Assembly (NCBI GenBank): GCA_963792445.1
Contig: CAWBWO010000002.1
Span: 248,001 to 312,000, forward strand
DNA: 64,000 nucleotides
Direction of reading: 5' to 3'
DNA from: Rummeliibacillus sp963792445
GTDB taxonomy: Bacteria; Bacillota; Bacilli; Bacillales_A; Planococcaceae
Shown: in pieces, positions 52,669-61,925 of the stretch
How the letters are laid out: each line of letters starts with the position of its first letter
Position numbering within the stretch: position 1 is the first letter of the stretch
Program-made: the position numbers and the translations under genes
Notes under the pieces: generated by a model
The model's input: the letters and a program-made list of their open reading frames with translations, nothing else
What the model was told of the DNA's origin: nothing
Databases searched by the model: none

Positions 52669-53871
52669 ATGAACACAAAACCATTTAAACGCATTCACTT
52701 AGTCGTTATGGACTCAGTAGGAATTGGTGAAGCGAAAGACGCTTCTAAATTTAATGACGTAGGTTCTGATACACTAGGACATATTGCTCAAGAAATGAAA
52801 GGGCTATCAATGCCGAATATGCAACGACTAGGCTACACAAATATTCGTGGCTTGATTGGTCTTGACGATTTAGAAGGAATGAAATCAGTCGAAAAACCAG
52901 AAGCCTACTATGGCTATATGCAAGAAGCTTCAGTAGGAAAGGACACAATGACTGGACACTGGGAAATCATGGGCCTAAATATAAACAAACCTTTTAAAGT
53001 ATATCCAGAAGGGTTCCCTCAAGAGCTAATCGAAGAATTAGAACAACGTACTGGACGTAAAGTTCTTTGCAATAAACCGGCTTCAGGTACACAAGTAATT
53101 GAAGACTTTGGCAAAGAGCATATGGCTACAGGAGCTATTATTGTTTATACATCCGCTGATCCTGTTCTACAAATAGCTGCACATGAAGATGTAGTACCTC
53201 TAGATGAATTATACAAAATATGCGAAATCGCTCGCGAAATCACGTTAAAACCTGAATATTTGGTTGGTCGTGTAATTGCGCGTCCTTTTGTAGGTGAACC
53301 AGGTAACTTTACACGTACTTCAAATCGCCATGATTATGCATTAAAACCATTCGGACGCACAGTTATGAATGAATTGAAAGACTCTGGATTCGATGTAATC
53401 GCTTTGGGGAAAATCTCTGATATTTATAATGGAGAAGGTGTAACAGAAGCCATTCGTACAAAAGACAATACAGATGGGATGGATAAATTAGTAGAAGTCG
53501 CTAAAAAAGATTTCCATGGTTTATCATTCTTAAACCTTGTTGACTTTGATGCGAAATACGGCCACCGTCGTAATCCAATTGGATATGGTGAAGCATTAGA
53601 AGAGTTTGATCGTCGTCTTCCAGAAGTTCTAGAGTTAATGGATGAAGATGATTTATTAATGATTACTGCTGATCATGGGAATGACCCTACATTTCCTGGA
53701 ACGGATCATACACGTGAATTTGTTCCATTAATCGTTTATTCACCACGTTTCAAAGAAGGAAAAGCACTTCCAAATACAGATACTTTTGCATCATTAGGTG
53801 CAACAGTTGCCGAAAACTTTGGAGTGAAACTTCCTGAATTTGGTAAAAGTTTTTTACAACTTTTAAAATAA
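52669..53871 (+). CDS. deoB: Phosphopentomutase
   Basis: A 400-residue alkaline-phosphatase-superfamily mutase interconverting (deoxy)ribose 1- and 5-phosphates. It has VVMDSVGIGEAKDA (first Asp), SVGKDTMTGHWE (nucleophile Thr), NLVDFDAKYGHRRN and TADHGNDPT. ATG 52669 follows AAGGAGGAT. Purine nucleoside phosphorylase, usually next, is missing and pdp follows directly. Confidence 0.95.
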   Translation: MNTKPFKRIHLVVMDSVGIGEAKDASKFNDVGSDTLGHIAQEMKGLSMPNMQRLGYTNIRGLIGLDDLEGMKSVEKPEAYYGYMQEASVGKDTMTGHWEIMGLNINKPFKVYPEGFPQELIEELEQRTGRKVLCNKPASGTQVIEDFGKEHMATGAIIVYTSADPVLQIAAHEDVVPLDELYKICEIAREITLKPEYLVGRVIARPFVGEPGNFTRTSNRHDYALKPFGRTVMNELKDSGFDVIALGKISDIYNGEGVTEAIRTKDNTDGMDKLVEVAKKDFHGLSFLNLVDFDAKYGHRRNPIGYGEALEEFDRRLPEVLELMDEDDLLMITADHGNDPTFPGTDHTREFVPLIVYSPRFKEGKALPNTDTFASLGATVAENFGVKLPEFGKSFLQLLK

Positions 53872-53888
53872 GAGAGGGCTAATATACG

Positions 53889-55194
53889 ATGAGAATGGTT
53901 GACATTATAGAAAAAAAACGTGATGGACACGAATTAACAACTGAAGAAATTCGCTTTTTCATTGAAGGCTATACTAACGGTTCAATACCGGATTACCAAG
54001 CAAGTAGTTTAGCAATGGCAATATTTTTCCAAGATATGACGGACCGTGAACGTGCAGATCTTACTATGGCGATGGTTGAATCTGGTGATCAAATCGATTT
54101 ATCCAGTATTGAGGGTATTAAAGTTGATAAACATTCAACAGGTGGTGTAGGCGATACTACCACTCTTGTTCTCGGACCGCTAGTCGCTGCAGTAGGTGTA
54201 CCTGTGGCGAAAATGAGTGGCCGTGGTTTAGGTCATACAGGTGGTACAATCGATAAATTAGAGTCAATCGAAGGATTCCATGTTGAACTAACTTCTGAAC
54301 AGTTTGCACAACAAGTAAATGACATTAAATTAGCAGTAATTGGCCAAAGTGGAAATTTAACGCCCGCAGATAAAAAGCTATATGCTCTTCGTGATGTAAC
54401 AGGGACAGTTCCAAGTATCCCGTTAATCGCAAGTTCGATTATGAGTAAAAAAATAGCAGCAGGATCAGATGCAATTGTCTTAGATGTTAAAACTGGCGAA
54501 GGTGCTTTTATGAAAACGGTAGAAGATTCAAAAAAACTTGCTCATGCAATGGTGCAAATCGGGAATAAAGTTGGTCGCCAAACGATGGCCATCATTTCTG
54601 ATATGAGCCAACCACTAGGATATGCGATAGGGAATGCTTTAGAAGTAAAAGAAGCAATTGAAACATTAAGTGGAAAAGGTCCAAAAGACTTAACAGAACT
54701 TTGCCTAACACTAGGATCACAAATGGTTGTATTAGGTGGCCATGCAAAAACAATCGAAGAGGCACGAAAACAACTGCAAGAAGTAATATACAAATGGAAC
54801 TGCTCTTGAAGTATTCAAAAAATTCATCAAAGGCCAAGGTGGTAACCCAGCCGTTGTAGATGATTTATCGTTACTTCCTCAAGCAAAGTATACATTTGAA
54901 GTACCTGCAAAAGAAACAGGTTTTGTAGAAAATATCGTTGCAGATGAAATAGGTACAGCAGCTATGTTACTAGGAGCAGGCCGTGCAACAAAAGAATCTG
55001 AAATTGATCTTGCGGTTGGCTTAGTACTCCGGAAAAAAGTTGGTGAATCTGTAACAGCTGGCGAGTCATTAGTTACAATCTACTCTAATAGAGAAAATAT
55101 CGAAGAAGTATTAGATAAAATTTACGCAAATATTGTCATTTCACAAGAAGAAGTGGAACCCCCAACTCTAATTGAAGGTATTATTACTGAATAA
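53889..55194 (+). pseudogene. pdp: pyrimidine-nucleoside phosphorylase with +1 frameshift
   Basis: The first frame (53889-54787) gives residues 1 to about 300 of a normal Pdp, including KVDKHSTGGVGDTTTLVL and KMSGRGLGHTGGT. After QLQEVI it runs into a premature stop at 54809. The next frame resumes at once (NGTALEVFKKFIKGQGGNPA) and continues to the normal end at 55194. One extra T near 54787-54791 explains it. Everything else looks functional, so the break is recent or a sequencing artefact. The enzyme would phosphorolyse uridine/thymidine, feeding DeoB. Confidence 0.88.
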
Positions 55195-55245
55195 ATCCAT
55201 TTCATAATTCTAGAAAGACTTTTGAAATTACTCAAATAATTGAAT

Positions 55246-55292
55246 AAAAAAATGCCACATTGGTTATAAATGAGCCAATGTGGCATTTTTTT
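55246..55292. terminator. strong terminator after pdp
   Basis: An 18-bp stem of A7-TGCCACATTGG and CCAATGTGGCA-T7 with an 11-base loop. Confidence 0.92.
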
Positions 55293-55402
55293 AATTTATT
55301 GACTATTAAATGATTAAAAAAGGGGTTTTTCTACCATACTAACGGATGGTGGCTGTCGTATTTTTTCTATCTTTAGCATTTTAATTGATAATTTGTCATG
55401 GT

Positions 55403-55432
55403 AAAGGATTCTTCTATTCATTCGTAGAATAG
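55403..55432 (+). promoter_or_regulatory. sigma-H type promoter of the spoIIA operon
   Basis: AAAGGATTC (55403-55411), 12-base spacer, GTAGAATAG (55424-55432). It fits the sigma-H consensus RnAGGAwww-N11-12-RnnGAATww with two end mismatches, and lies 22 bases upstream of spoIIAA, as in B. subtilis. Confidence 0.75.
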
Positions 55433-55454
55433 TTCTTGAAAAGGAGGTATGTAA

Positions 55455-55808
55455 ATGCAGCACCATATTGAAATTACATCAGAAAAAATTGCGATTATCC
55501 GATTAAAAGGAGAGCTTGACCATCATGCAGCTCGCCAAATTCGAGAAGATATATCGCAAGCTATTTACAGTGGCTATGTACAAGATATTATTTGGAATTT
55601 AGAGGGGCTACAGTTTATGGATAGTGCAGGGGTAGGATTAATCTTAGGAAGAATGAGAGACCTACAAGTACAAAATGGTCGTACGTTAATCATCAAACCT
55701 TCTTCAACAATGGAGAAAATTTTTCAATTTTCAGGATTAGGAAAATATATTTGGCAGGAATCAGAGCAAGAAGCCATCCAAAGTTTAGGAGGGATTCTTC
55801 ATGGATAA
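55455..55808 (+). CDS. spoIIAA: Anti-sigma-F factor antagonist SpoIIAA
   Basis: A 117-residue STAS-domain protein. The phosphorylated serine is in FMDSAGVGLILGR (about residue 57). Unphosphorylated SpoIIAA frees sigma F from SpoIIAB in the forespore. AAGGAGGT precedes ATG 55455. dacF, which leads this operon in B. subtilis, is absent. The stop overlaps spoIIAB by 8 bases. Confidence 0.96.
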   Translation: MQHHIEITSEKIAIIRLKGELDHHAARQIREDISQAIYSGYVQDIIWNLEGLQFMDSAGVGLILGRMRDLQVQNGRTLIIKPSSTMEKIFQFSGLGKYIWQESEQEAIQSLGGILHG

Positions 55809-56247
55809 TGAAATGACGCTATCATTCTTGGCAATTAGTGATAATGAAGCACTTGCTAGAATCGCAATCACAAGTTTTCTAGCTGTTTTAGACCCAACAA
55901 TAGAAGAATTATCTGAGATCAAAACAGTTGTCTCTGAGGCCGTAACAAACGCGATTATACACGGCTATGAAGAAAATCCAAATGGTATTGTGACTGTCCA
56001 AGCGACACGTATTGGTAGAGAAGTGACAATTACTATTTTAGATCAAGGCGTTGGAATCGAAAATGTAACACAAGCGATGGAACCACTTTATACAACTAAA
56101 CCATTGCTAGAAAGGTCAGGTATGGGCTTTACCATTATGGAAAGCTTTACAGATCAACTAGCTGTACAATCAGAACTTGGGAAAGGAACGGCCGTCACCT
56201 TTAAGAAACAATTTCAACCAGTAGAAGAGCCGCTATATGTAAGGTGA
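55801..56247 (+). CDS. spoIIAB: Anti-sigma-F factor and serine kinase SpoIIAB
   Basis: A 148-residue GHKL kinase. The N box is EAVTNAIIHGYEENP, G1 is ILDQGVGIEN, and G2 is SGMGFTIMESF. It binds sigma F or phosphorylates SpoIIAA depending on ADP/ATP. It overlaps both neighbours, giving tight stoichiometric coupling. Confidence 0.96.
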   Translation: MDNEMTLSFLAISDNEALARIAITSFLAVLDPTIEELSEIKTVVSEAVTNAIIHGYEENPNGIVTVQATRIGREVTITILDQGVGIENVTQAMEPLYTTKPLLERSGMGFTIMESFTDQLAVQSELGKGTAVTFKKQFQPVEEPLYVR

Positions 56248-56252
56248 GAACA

Positions 56253-57047
56253 ATGACATCAAACCCGCAAGCGTCAAAAGAACTTCTGACACAGGATCGA
56301 ATGAGAGAACTTATAAAATTAGCGCAGGCAGGGGATGAGGCAGCTAGAAAAGAAATGGTTGAGGGGAATACCAGACTTGTATGGTCAATTGTTCAACGGT
56401 TTTCATCAAGGGGTGCCGATTTAGAAGATCTATTTCAAATTGGATGTATTGGATTGATGAAATCTGTCGATAAATTTGATTTATCTTATCCAGTGAAATT
56501 CTCGACATACGCTGTACCGATGATTATCGGGGAAATACAACGATTTCTTCGAGATGATGGCATGGTAAAGGTCAGTCGTTCTATTAGAGAATTAAATTAT
56601 AAGATACGTCATGCCACAGATGATTTCTTAAAAGACAATGAAAGACCGCCTACAATTCAAGAGTTAGCAAACATATTAGATGTATCTATTGATGATGTTA
56701 CGATGGCAAGTGATGCTTTGCGAGATCCTGCATCCCTTCATGAACAAATTTTTGAAAGTGATGGAGATCCTATCAGCTTAATGGACCAAATGAAAGACGA
56801 AAGGTCAGAAAAGCCATTTGAACATATACCGTTAAAAGATATGCTAGAAAGACTAGGTAAACGTGAACAGTCTGTCATCTATTTACGATATTATCTCGAT
56901 TGTACGCAGAGTGATATTGCTGAAAGGTTAGGTATTTCTCAAGTCCAAGTCTCCCGCCTTGAAAAGCGAATATTAGCACAGTTGAAAATATGGTTAACTG
57001 ATCAGCAGTATGAACAATTGGTAAAGGTGGCAGATCATGAGCAGTAA
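56253..57047 (+). CDS. sigF: Forespore sigma factor F
   Basis: A 264-residue sigma-70 family factor. Region 2 has DLEDLFQIGCIGLMKSVDKFD and FSTYAVPMIIGEIQRFLRD. Region 4 has VIYLRYYLDCTQSDIAERL and QVQVSRLEKRIL. AAGGTGAG (56239-56246) indicates ATG 56253 rather than the GTG at 56244. It is the first compartment-specific sigma factor of the forespore and controls spoVAF-type genes downstream. Ends 11 bases into spoVAF. Confidence 0.96.
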   Translation: MTSNPQASKELLTQDRMRELIKLAQAGDEAARKEMVEGNTRLVWSIVQRFSSRGADLEDLFQIGCIGLMKSVDKFDLSYPVKFSTYAVPMIIGEIQRFLRDDGMVKVSRSIRELNYKIRHATDDFLKDNERPPTIQELANILDVSIDDVTMASDALRDPASLHEQIFESDGDPISLMDQMKDERSEKPFEHIPLKDMLERLGKREQSVIYLRYYLDCTQSDIAERLGISQVQVSRLEKRILAQLKIWLTDQQYEQLVKVADHEQ

Positions 57048-58617
57048 TAGCAATAGTGAAACACAAGCAATATTCCAAAGTAACCAGGCAGCTGAAGCTT
57101 TCATGATTTCCCAATTTGGGAAAAGTGAAAGCTTCGATATCAATATGAAATATATTCATGTTCATAACATGGAAGTATTTACTATAAATATTAATGGCTT
57201 AATTGATAGTCAAAATTACACACGATTATTGACATCGATTCAACCAGCAGTAGCATATGAAAAAAATAAATATGAAACTAGGGAAGAACGATCTAGCAAA
57301 AGTCAAGAAAAATCAGGTGAAGAAGATGATTCCAAGGAAGATTCAGAAGAAGACCACACTTTAGATAAACAAGAAAGAATTCAAGCAGAAGCAGATTATT
57401 TCTTTGCTGCATTCCCCTTTTTTGCATGGGAGTTGCAAACATCAAAAGATAAATTATTAGCTGCTATTATGAGTGGTCAGATAGCTTTTGTGACACCATC
57501 AGGTATTGCTTTTACAGCAGATTTCAGAAGTTATCCTGGTAGAAATCCTGAAGAACCTGATAACGAAAAAGTAATTCGCGGTTCAAGGGATGGTTTTACC
57601 GAGAATATTATTCAAAATACAGGTTTAATTCGTAGAAGAATACGTGATACATCGTTGCGTTTTGAGTTACATCAAGAAACGTTTCGAAGTAAGACGGATG
57701 TAGCCATCGTTTATTTAAAAAATATTGCGAATGAGGAACATTTAAAATTCATTCGGGAACGGTTACAAGATATAAAGCATGACGGATTGACAATGGCAGA
57801 TAAATCATTAGAAGAATGGTTAATTAAGCAAGGGTTTCATCCACTGCCATTTGTTCGATATAGTGAAAGACCAGATATCGTTGCAGCACATATACTGGAA
57901 GGACATATCGCTATTGTAGTTGATACATCTCCATCCGTAATATTAGTGCCCATTACAATGTTTCATCATTTACAACATGCTGAAGAGTATAGACAGGCAC
58001 CAGCAATTGGGACAATTGTTCGGTTTTTGAGATTCTTTGGAGCCTTCTTGAGTTTTTTTATATTGCCTCTGTGGTTCTTATTGATTAAGCATCCTGAATA
58101 TGTACCGTGGTTTATGGATTTTATCGGAATTCACAAAAAAACCTCCATTCCTCTCCTCGTTCAAGTATTGGCGGCAGATATCGGTATAGAATATTTAAGG
58201 CTTGCAGCTATTCACACGCCAACCCCATTATCAACAGCTATGGGTCTTATAGCAGGTATCGTTATAGGCCAAATCGCTATTGAAGTTGGATTGTTTTCTT
58301 CAGAGGTTGTACTTTATACAGCGGTTACAGCCATTTTCACTTTTGCAATACCTTCGTATGAATTGAGTATTTCCATTAAAATATTCCGAATCGTAATACT
58401 ACTGTTGACAGCAGCATTTGGTGTTAATGGATTTTTCCTCGGAATTTTGATACTTGTTTTCTATATGGCTGCATTAAGACCAATGAGAGTACCATACCTA
58501 TGGCCACTAATTCCGTTTTATCCTAAAGCCTTTGCACATGTAATTATTCGCTATCCAATGACGAATGATGCTCCAAGACCATTTATCGTAGGAGCAAAGG
58601 ATCGAAGACGAAATTAA
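57037..58617 (+). CDS. spoVAF: SpoVAF (GerA-family spore membrane protein)
   Basis: A 526-residue GerA-type protein: a soluble N-terminal half and a C-terminal membrane domain (about residues 325-500, RFFGAFLSFFILPLWFLL onwards) ending in PRPFIVGAKDRRR. An unusually acidic, low-complexity insertion (about 84-115, Glu/Asp/Ser-rich) interrupts the N-terminal part. It overlaps sigF, so it is probably transcribed from the spoIIA promoter as well. The remaining spoVA genes (AA-AEB) that usually precede it are absent here. Confidence 0.9.
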   Translation: MSSNSNSETQAIFQSNQAAEAFMISQFGKSESFDINMKYIHVHNMEVFTININGLIDSQNYTRLLTSIQPAVAYEKNKYETREERSSKSQEKSGEEDDSKEDSEEDHTLDKQERIQAEADYFFAAFPFFAWELQTSKDKLLAAIMSGQIAFVTPSGIAFTADFRSYPGRNPEEPDNEKVIRGSRDGFTENIIQNTGLIRRRIRDTSLRFELHQETFRSKTDVAIVYLKNIANEEHLKFIRERLQDIKHDGLTMADKSLEEWLIKQGFHPLPFVRYSERPDIVAAHILEGHIAIVVDTSPSVILVPITMFHHLQHAEEYRQAPAIGTIVRFLRFFGAFLSFFILPLWFLLIKHPEYVPWFMDFIGIHKKTSIPLLVQVLAADIGIEYLRLAAIHTPTPLSTAMGLIAGIVIGQIAIEVGLFSSEVVLYTAVTAIFTFAIPSYELSISIKIFRIVILLLTAAFGVNGFFLGILILVFYMAALRPMRVPYLWPLIPFYPKAFAHVIIRYPMTNDAPRPFIVGAKDRRRN

Positions 58618-58634
58618 GAGGCATTGCATCAAAT

Positions 58635-58707
58635 CTCCTATCGTGTTAAAGTTCATGGTATAGAAAATTCCGTGTATTCTAAATAACAATAAGAAACACG
58701 ATAGGAG
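58635..58707 (+). promoter_or_regulatory. lysA leader: 13-bp inverted repeat covering the ribosome site
   Basis: CTCCTATCGTGTT (58635-58647) is perfectly complementary to AACACGATAGGAG (58695-58707), 47 bases apart. The 3' arm contains AGGAG, the ribosome site of lysA (ATG 58715). If folded, the stem would hide it. A short inner stem (CATGG/CCGTG) is possible. Too short for a lysine riboswitch. Confidence 0.55.
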
Positions 58708-58714
58708 CGATTAG

Positions 58715-60031
58715 ATGTATTTATATGGGACTCAAGCAATTACAACAAATGACCACCTATCTATTGGTGGAGTTGATACTGTAGAATTAGTAAAAACATA
58801 TGGAACACCACTTTATGTTTATGATATTGCTCTATTTCGAAAAAGAGCTCGAGGTTTTATAGATACCTTCCAAAATGCTTCTGTAAAAGCACAAGTAGCT
58901 TATGCTAGTAAAGCATTTTCAAGTATGGCAATCTATCAAGTGGCTGCCCAAGAAGGATTATCAGTTGACGTCGTTTCTGGTGGAGAGTTGTATACAGCTC
59001 TTTGCGCAGGATTTCCTAGTGAAAAAATACATTTCCATGGGAATAATAAAAGCATCCAAGAATTAGAATATGCTTTTGAATCTAATATTGGATGTATTGT
59101 GATTGATAATTTTTACGAAATCGATTGTGTAAAACAACTATCTGCTCAAAGAAAACAAAAAATGCATGTATTAATTCGAGTGACACCAGGAGTAGAAGCG
59201 CATACCCATGACTTTATTACAACAGGTCAATCTGATTCGAAGTTTGGCTTTGATTTAAGTAATGGTCAAGCGGATGAAGCTTTTAAACTGTTATACAATG
59301 ATCCGTATTTAGAATTACAAGGAATGCATTGCCATATTGGTTCACAAATATTTGATACAGCTGCATTTCGTCTTGCAGCAAAAAAATTGACAGATAAAAT
59401 GGGTGAATGGTTAGAACAATATCAATTCCACACGAATGTTTTAAATTTAGGTGGTGGTTTTGGGATTCGTTATACAGAGGAAGATGCACCTTTAGAACCA
59501 GCAATCTATGTAGATGATATGATTAAAACAGTAAAACAAGAAGCCAAATTGTTGCATATTCCAATGCCTGAAATTTGGATAGAACCTGGAAGATCATTAG
59601 TTGGAGATGCAGGTACAACACTTTATACAATTGGTTCCCAAAAAGAAGTTCCTGGTATCCGAAAATACCTAGCAGTAGATGGGGGAATGTCAGATAATAT
59701 TCGTCCAGCTCTTTACGATGCGAAGTATGATGCAGCAATCGCTAACAAAATGTCTCAAAAAGCAACGCAAAACTATACGATTGCTGGGAAACTATGTGAG
59801 TCTGGTGATAAACTGATTGAGAACAGTAATCTCCCAAAAGCTGAACCAAAAGATATTCTTGCAACATTTTGTACAGGCGCTTATGGTTATTCCATGGCTA
59901 GTAACTATAATCGAATTCCAAGACCGGCTGTTGTGTTCGTTGAAAATGGTGAGCATCAATTAGCAGTAAAACGCGAAAGTTATGAGGATCTTGTGAAGTT
60001 AGACCTTCCGTTAACAATCGGAAGGGGGTAA
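58715..60031 (+). CDS. lysA: Diaminopimelate decarboxylase
   Basis: A 438-residue PLP enzyme making lysine from meso-diaminopimelate. The PLP lysine is in VAYASKAFSS, with GNNKS, HIGSQIFD, NLGGGFGIRY (phosphate loop), EPGRSLVGDAGTT, and the partner-subunit motif FCTGAYGYSMASNYN. ATG 58715 follows AGGAG inside an inverted repeat. The spoVA-lysA-ribT order is the Bacillus one. Confidence 0.96.
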   Translation: MYLYGTQAITTNDHLSIGGVDTVELVKTYGTPLYVYDIALFRKRARGFIDTFQNASVKAQVAYASKAFSSMAIYQVAAQEGLSVDVVSGGELYTALCAGFPSEKIHFHGNNKSIQELEYAFESNIGCIVIDNFYEIDCVKQLSAQRKQKMHVLIRVTPGVEAHTHDFITTGQSDSKFGFDLSNGQADEAFKLLYNDPYLELQGMHCHIGSQIFDTAAFRLAAKKLTDKMGEWLEQYQFHTNVLNLGGGFGIRYTEEDAPLEPAIYVDDMIKTVKQEAKLLHIPMPEIWIEPGRSLVGDAGTTLYTIGSQKEVPGIRKYLAVDGGMSDNIRPALYDAKYDAAIANKMSQKATQNYTIAGKLCESGDKLIENSNLPKAEPKDILATFCTGAYGYSMASNYNRIPRPAVVFVENGEHQLAVKRESYEDLVKLDLPLTIGRG

Positions 60032-60035
60032 TGAT

Positions 60036-60140
60036 TTGAAAAAAAACAATATCATTTTAATTGTTACCTTATTAGTAATGTCTTGTATTTGGGGAGTTAT
60101 ATATTGGTTGTACGTAGTACCAGAATCGCTTTCCAAATAA
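60036..60140 (+). CDS. 34-residue single-helix membrane protein after lysA
   Basis: TTG 60036 lies 7 bases after GGAAGGGGG. It encodes MKKNNIILIVTLLVMSCIWG followed by VIYWLYVVPESLSK and a stop. The central 20 hydrophobic residues would span the membrane. It starts 4 bases after the lysA stop, so it is translationally linked. I know no family; expression is plausible from the ribosome site. Confidence 0.55.
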   Translation: MKKNNIILIVTLLVMSCIWGVIYWLYVVPESLSK

Positions 60141-60220
60141 CGGAAAAATATTTGCTAAAGTTTTGCTTTTCGTGTAGGATATTCAAAGATACTTAAAGGC
60201 AAAAAAGAGGGATCTAATAT

Positions 60221-60592
60221 ATGTTATATCGTTATCAGAAAGCATTCGAAAAAATTGCAATGGGACTCTTATCCTTTATGCCTGATCATAAAGATGTGAA
60301 AAAATTACAAGAGACGATTTGTCAATATAATTCTAATCCAAACTGGCAACTGTTTTTATGGAAACAATCCGAAGATTATATCGGTCTTGTAGGTGTTGAG
60401 ATAGAGAATAGTCAATGGATAGTTAGACATATATCAGTGGATCCTTCTCATCGTGGAGAAGGTATTGGAAAAGAAATGATTCGGCAGCTTTCAGAAATGG
60501 ATTTATGTGGTTCTATTGCATCCGACTCGTTAACAGAACCATTTATCCAAAAATGTCTAACGATGTTAGAAGAAGCAGACAATAAGTATTAG
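60221..60592 (+). CDS. ribT: RibT, GNAT-family protein
   Basis: A 123-residue putative N-acetyltransferase. It has the conserved start LYRYQKAFEKIAMGLLSFMP and the acetyl-CoA loop RHISVDPSHRGEGIGKEM. In B. subtilis ribT ends the riboflavin operon; here no ribD, ribE, ribA or ribH and no FMN riboswitch are adjacent. Its stop overlaps the stop of the convergent ypuF. Confidence 0.9.
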   Translation: MLYRYQKAFEKIAMGLLSFMPDHKDVKKLQETICQYNSNPNWQLFLWKQSEDYIGLVGVEIENSQWIVRHISVDPSHRGEGIGKEMIRQLSEMDLCGSIASDSLTEPFIQKCLTMLEEADNKY

Positions 60593-61089
60593 TGTCTGCT
60601 TCTTCTTTTTTCTTCACGTGCTAAAATAATATCAGAGCGATCTCTTAGCATATGTTTATTTTGAATAAAAAAATTATCACTCGCTGGTAAAGCAGCAATG
60701 GAGCGATCCACTTTTGACTTTAAATCCGAAGAAATAATATCAATATACCAAAGTACATAAGGATTATGATTGTTTATATTTTCTTGAGTTAAATGGATTT
60801 GTTGGATTAATTTAAATGTATTAATTTCTTCTAAAAACGGATTATAAATAGAAGCACTTAATGTACTCTCCGCTTTTTTCAATATGGTATTGGCACCTTT
60901 AAAATTTCCGCGCCTCCAGTGATATAGACCTGTAGCGAGCTGAATCCACCCGGTTAGTGGGTGTGCTTTATCCCGTGGAGCTACTTCTTTCCAATATTTC
61001 TCTAACACTTCATGACATTCAAAATAATCTTGATTGCCATTGAAATACGTAAGAAATTGGATAAATAAAGGATGATGCATTGGATGCAT
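60589..61089 (-). CDS. ypuF: YpuF (DUF309)
   Basis: A 166-residue helical protein with the DUF309 motif DYFECHEVLEKYWKE and a GWIQLATGLYHWRRGNFKGA repeat-like helix. AAAGGTG sets ATG 61089. It is convergent with ribT (3' ends overlap by 4 bases) and divergent from scpA, exactly as in B. subtilis. Function unknown. Confidence 0.9.
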   Translation of the reverse strand: MHPMHHPLFIQFLTYFNGNQDYFECHEVLEKYWKEVAPRDKAHPLTGWIQLATGLYHWRRGNFKGANTILKKAESTLSASIYNPFLEEINTFKLIQQIHLTQENINNHNPYVLWYIDIISSDLKSKVDRSIAALPASDNFFIQNKHMLRDRSDIILAREEKRRSRH

Positions 61090-61145
61090 TTTGTTCACCT
61101 TTCCTCTATACTAAATTTTGAAGATAAATTGTCAGGTGGTAAACT

Positions 61146-61925
61146 ATGTCATATGAAGTAAAATTAGAGGCTTTTGAAGGCCCTCTCGATTTATTATTAC
61201 ATTTAATTCATCGCTTGGAAATTGATATTTATGATATTCCCATGGCTGAACTTACTGCACAGTATATGGAACATATTCAAGCGATGCAAGTACTAGAGTT
61301 AAATGAAGCAAGTGAATATTTAGTCATGGCAGCTACATTATTAGCCATAAAAAGTAAAATGCTTCTACCAATTCACGAAGGTGAACTTGATGAAGAAGCA
61401 TTCGAAATAGATGAACCGGACCCACGTGAAGAACTTGTAGCAAGATTGATAGAATATCGTAAATTTAAAGAAGCAGCGACTAATTTAAAAGATATGGAAT
61501 CAACAAGGACGCAATATTTTACTAGACCTCCAGCTGATTTATCTGCATATATGCCTGATGAACAATTGATTTTGTTTGATGCTTCGGTAAATGTTTTTGA
61601 CTTGGTCGCAGCATTTCAAAAAATGTTAAACCGTAAACGCTTAAAAGCGCCACTAACAACGAAGGTGACAAAACAAGATATATCGATTAGACATCAAATG
61701 CGGGCAGTGGTGGATGTATTAAAAACACATCATGGGCGTGCTGATTTCTTTGAATTATTCCCTTATGAGGATAAAGGGAAACTTGTTGTTACATTTTTGT
61801 CATTATTAGAATTGATGAAACGACAAGTAGTAGCCGTACAGCAAGAAAACAATTTTGCAGACTTAACGGTGATTTTACGGAAGGAAGAAATAACAGATGA
61901 GCAACTTGAATCAATTGATGAGTAA
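61146..61925 (+). CDS. scpA: Segregation and condensation protein A
   Basis: A 259-residue kleisin that bridges the SMC heads. Conserved start YEVKLEAFEGPLDLLLHLI, IYDIPMAELTAQYMEHI, and the C-terminal winged helix ending FLSLLELMKRQVVAVQQ. scpB starts 29 bases before its stop. Confidence 0.96.
   Translation: MSYEVKLEAFEGPLDLLLHLIHRLEIDIYDIPMAELTAQYMEHIQAMQVLELNEASEYLVMAATLLAIKSKMLLPIHEGELDEEAFEIDEPDPREELVARLIEYRKFKEAATNLKDMESTRTQYFTRPPADLSAYMPDEQLILFDASVNVFDLVAAFQKMLNRKRLKAPLTTKVTKQDISIRHQMRAVVDVLKTHHGRADFFELFPYEDKGKLVVTFLSLLELMKRQVVAVQQENNFADLTVILRKEEITDEQLESIDE

Noticed and set aside
58635..58707. Lysine riboswitch upstream of lysA
   Set aside because: The leader is only about 75 bases and has none of the five-helix architecture; only a simple inverted repeat is present.
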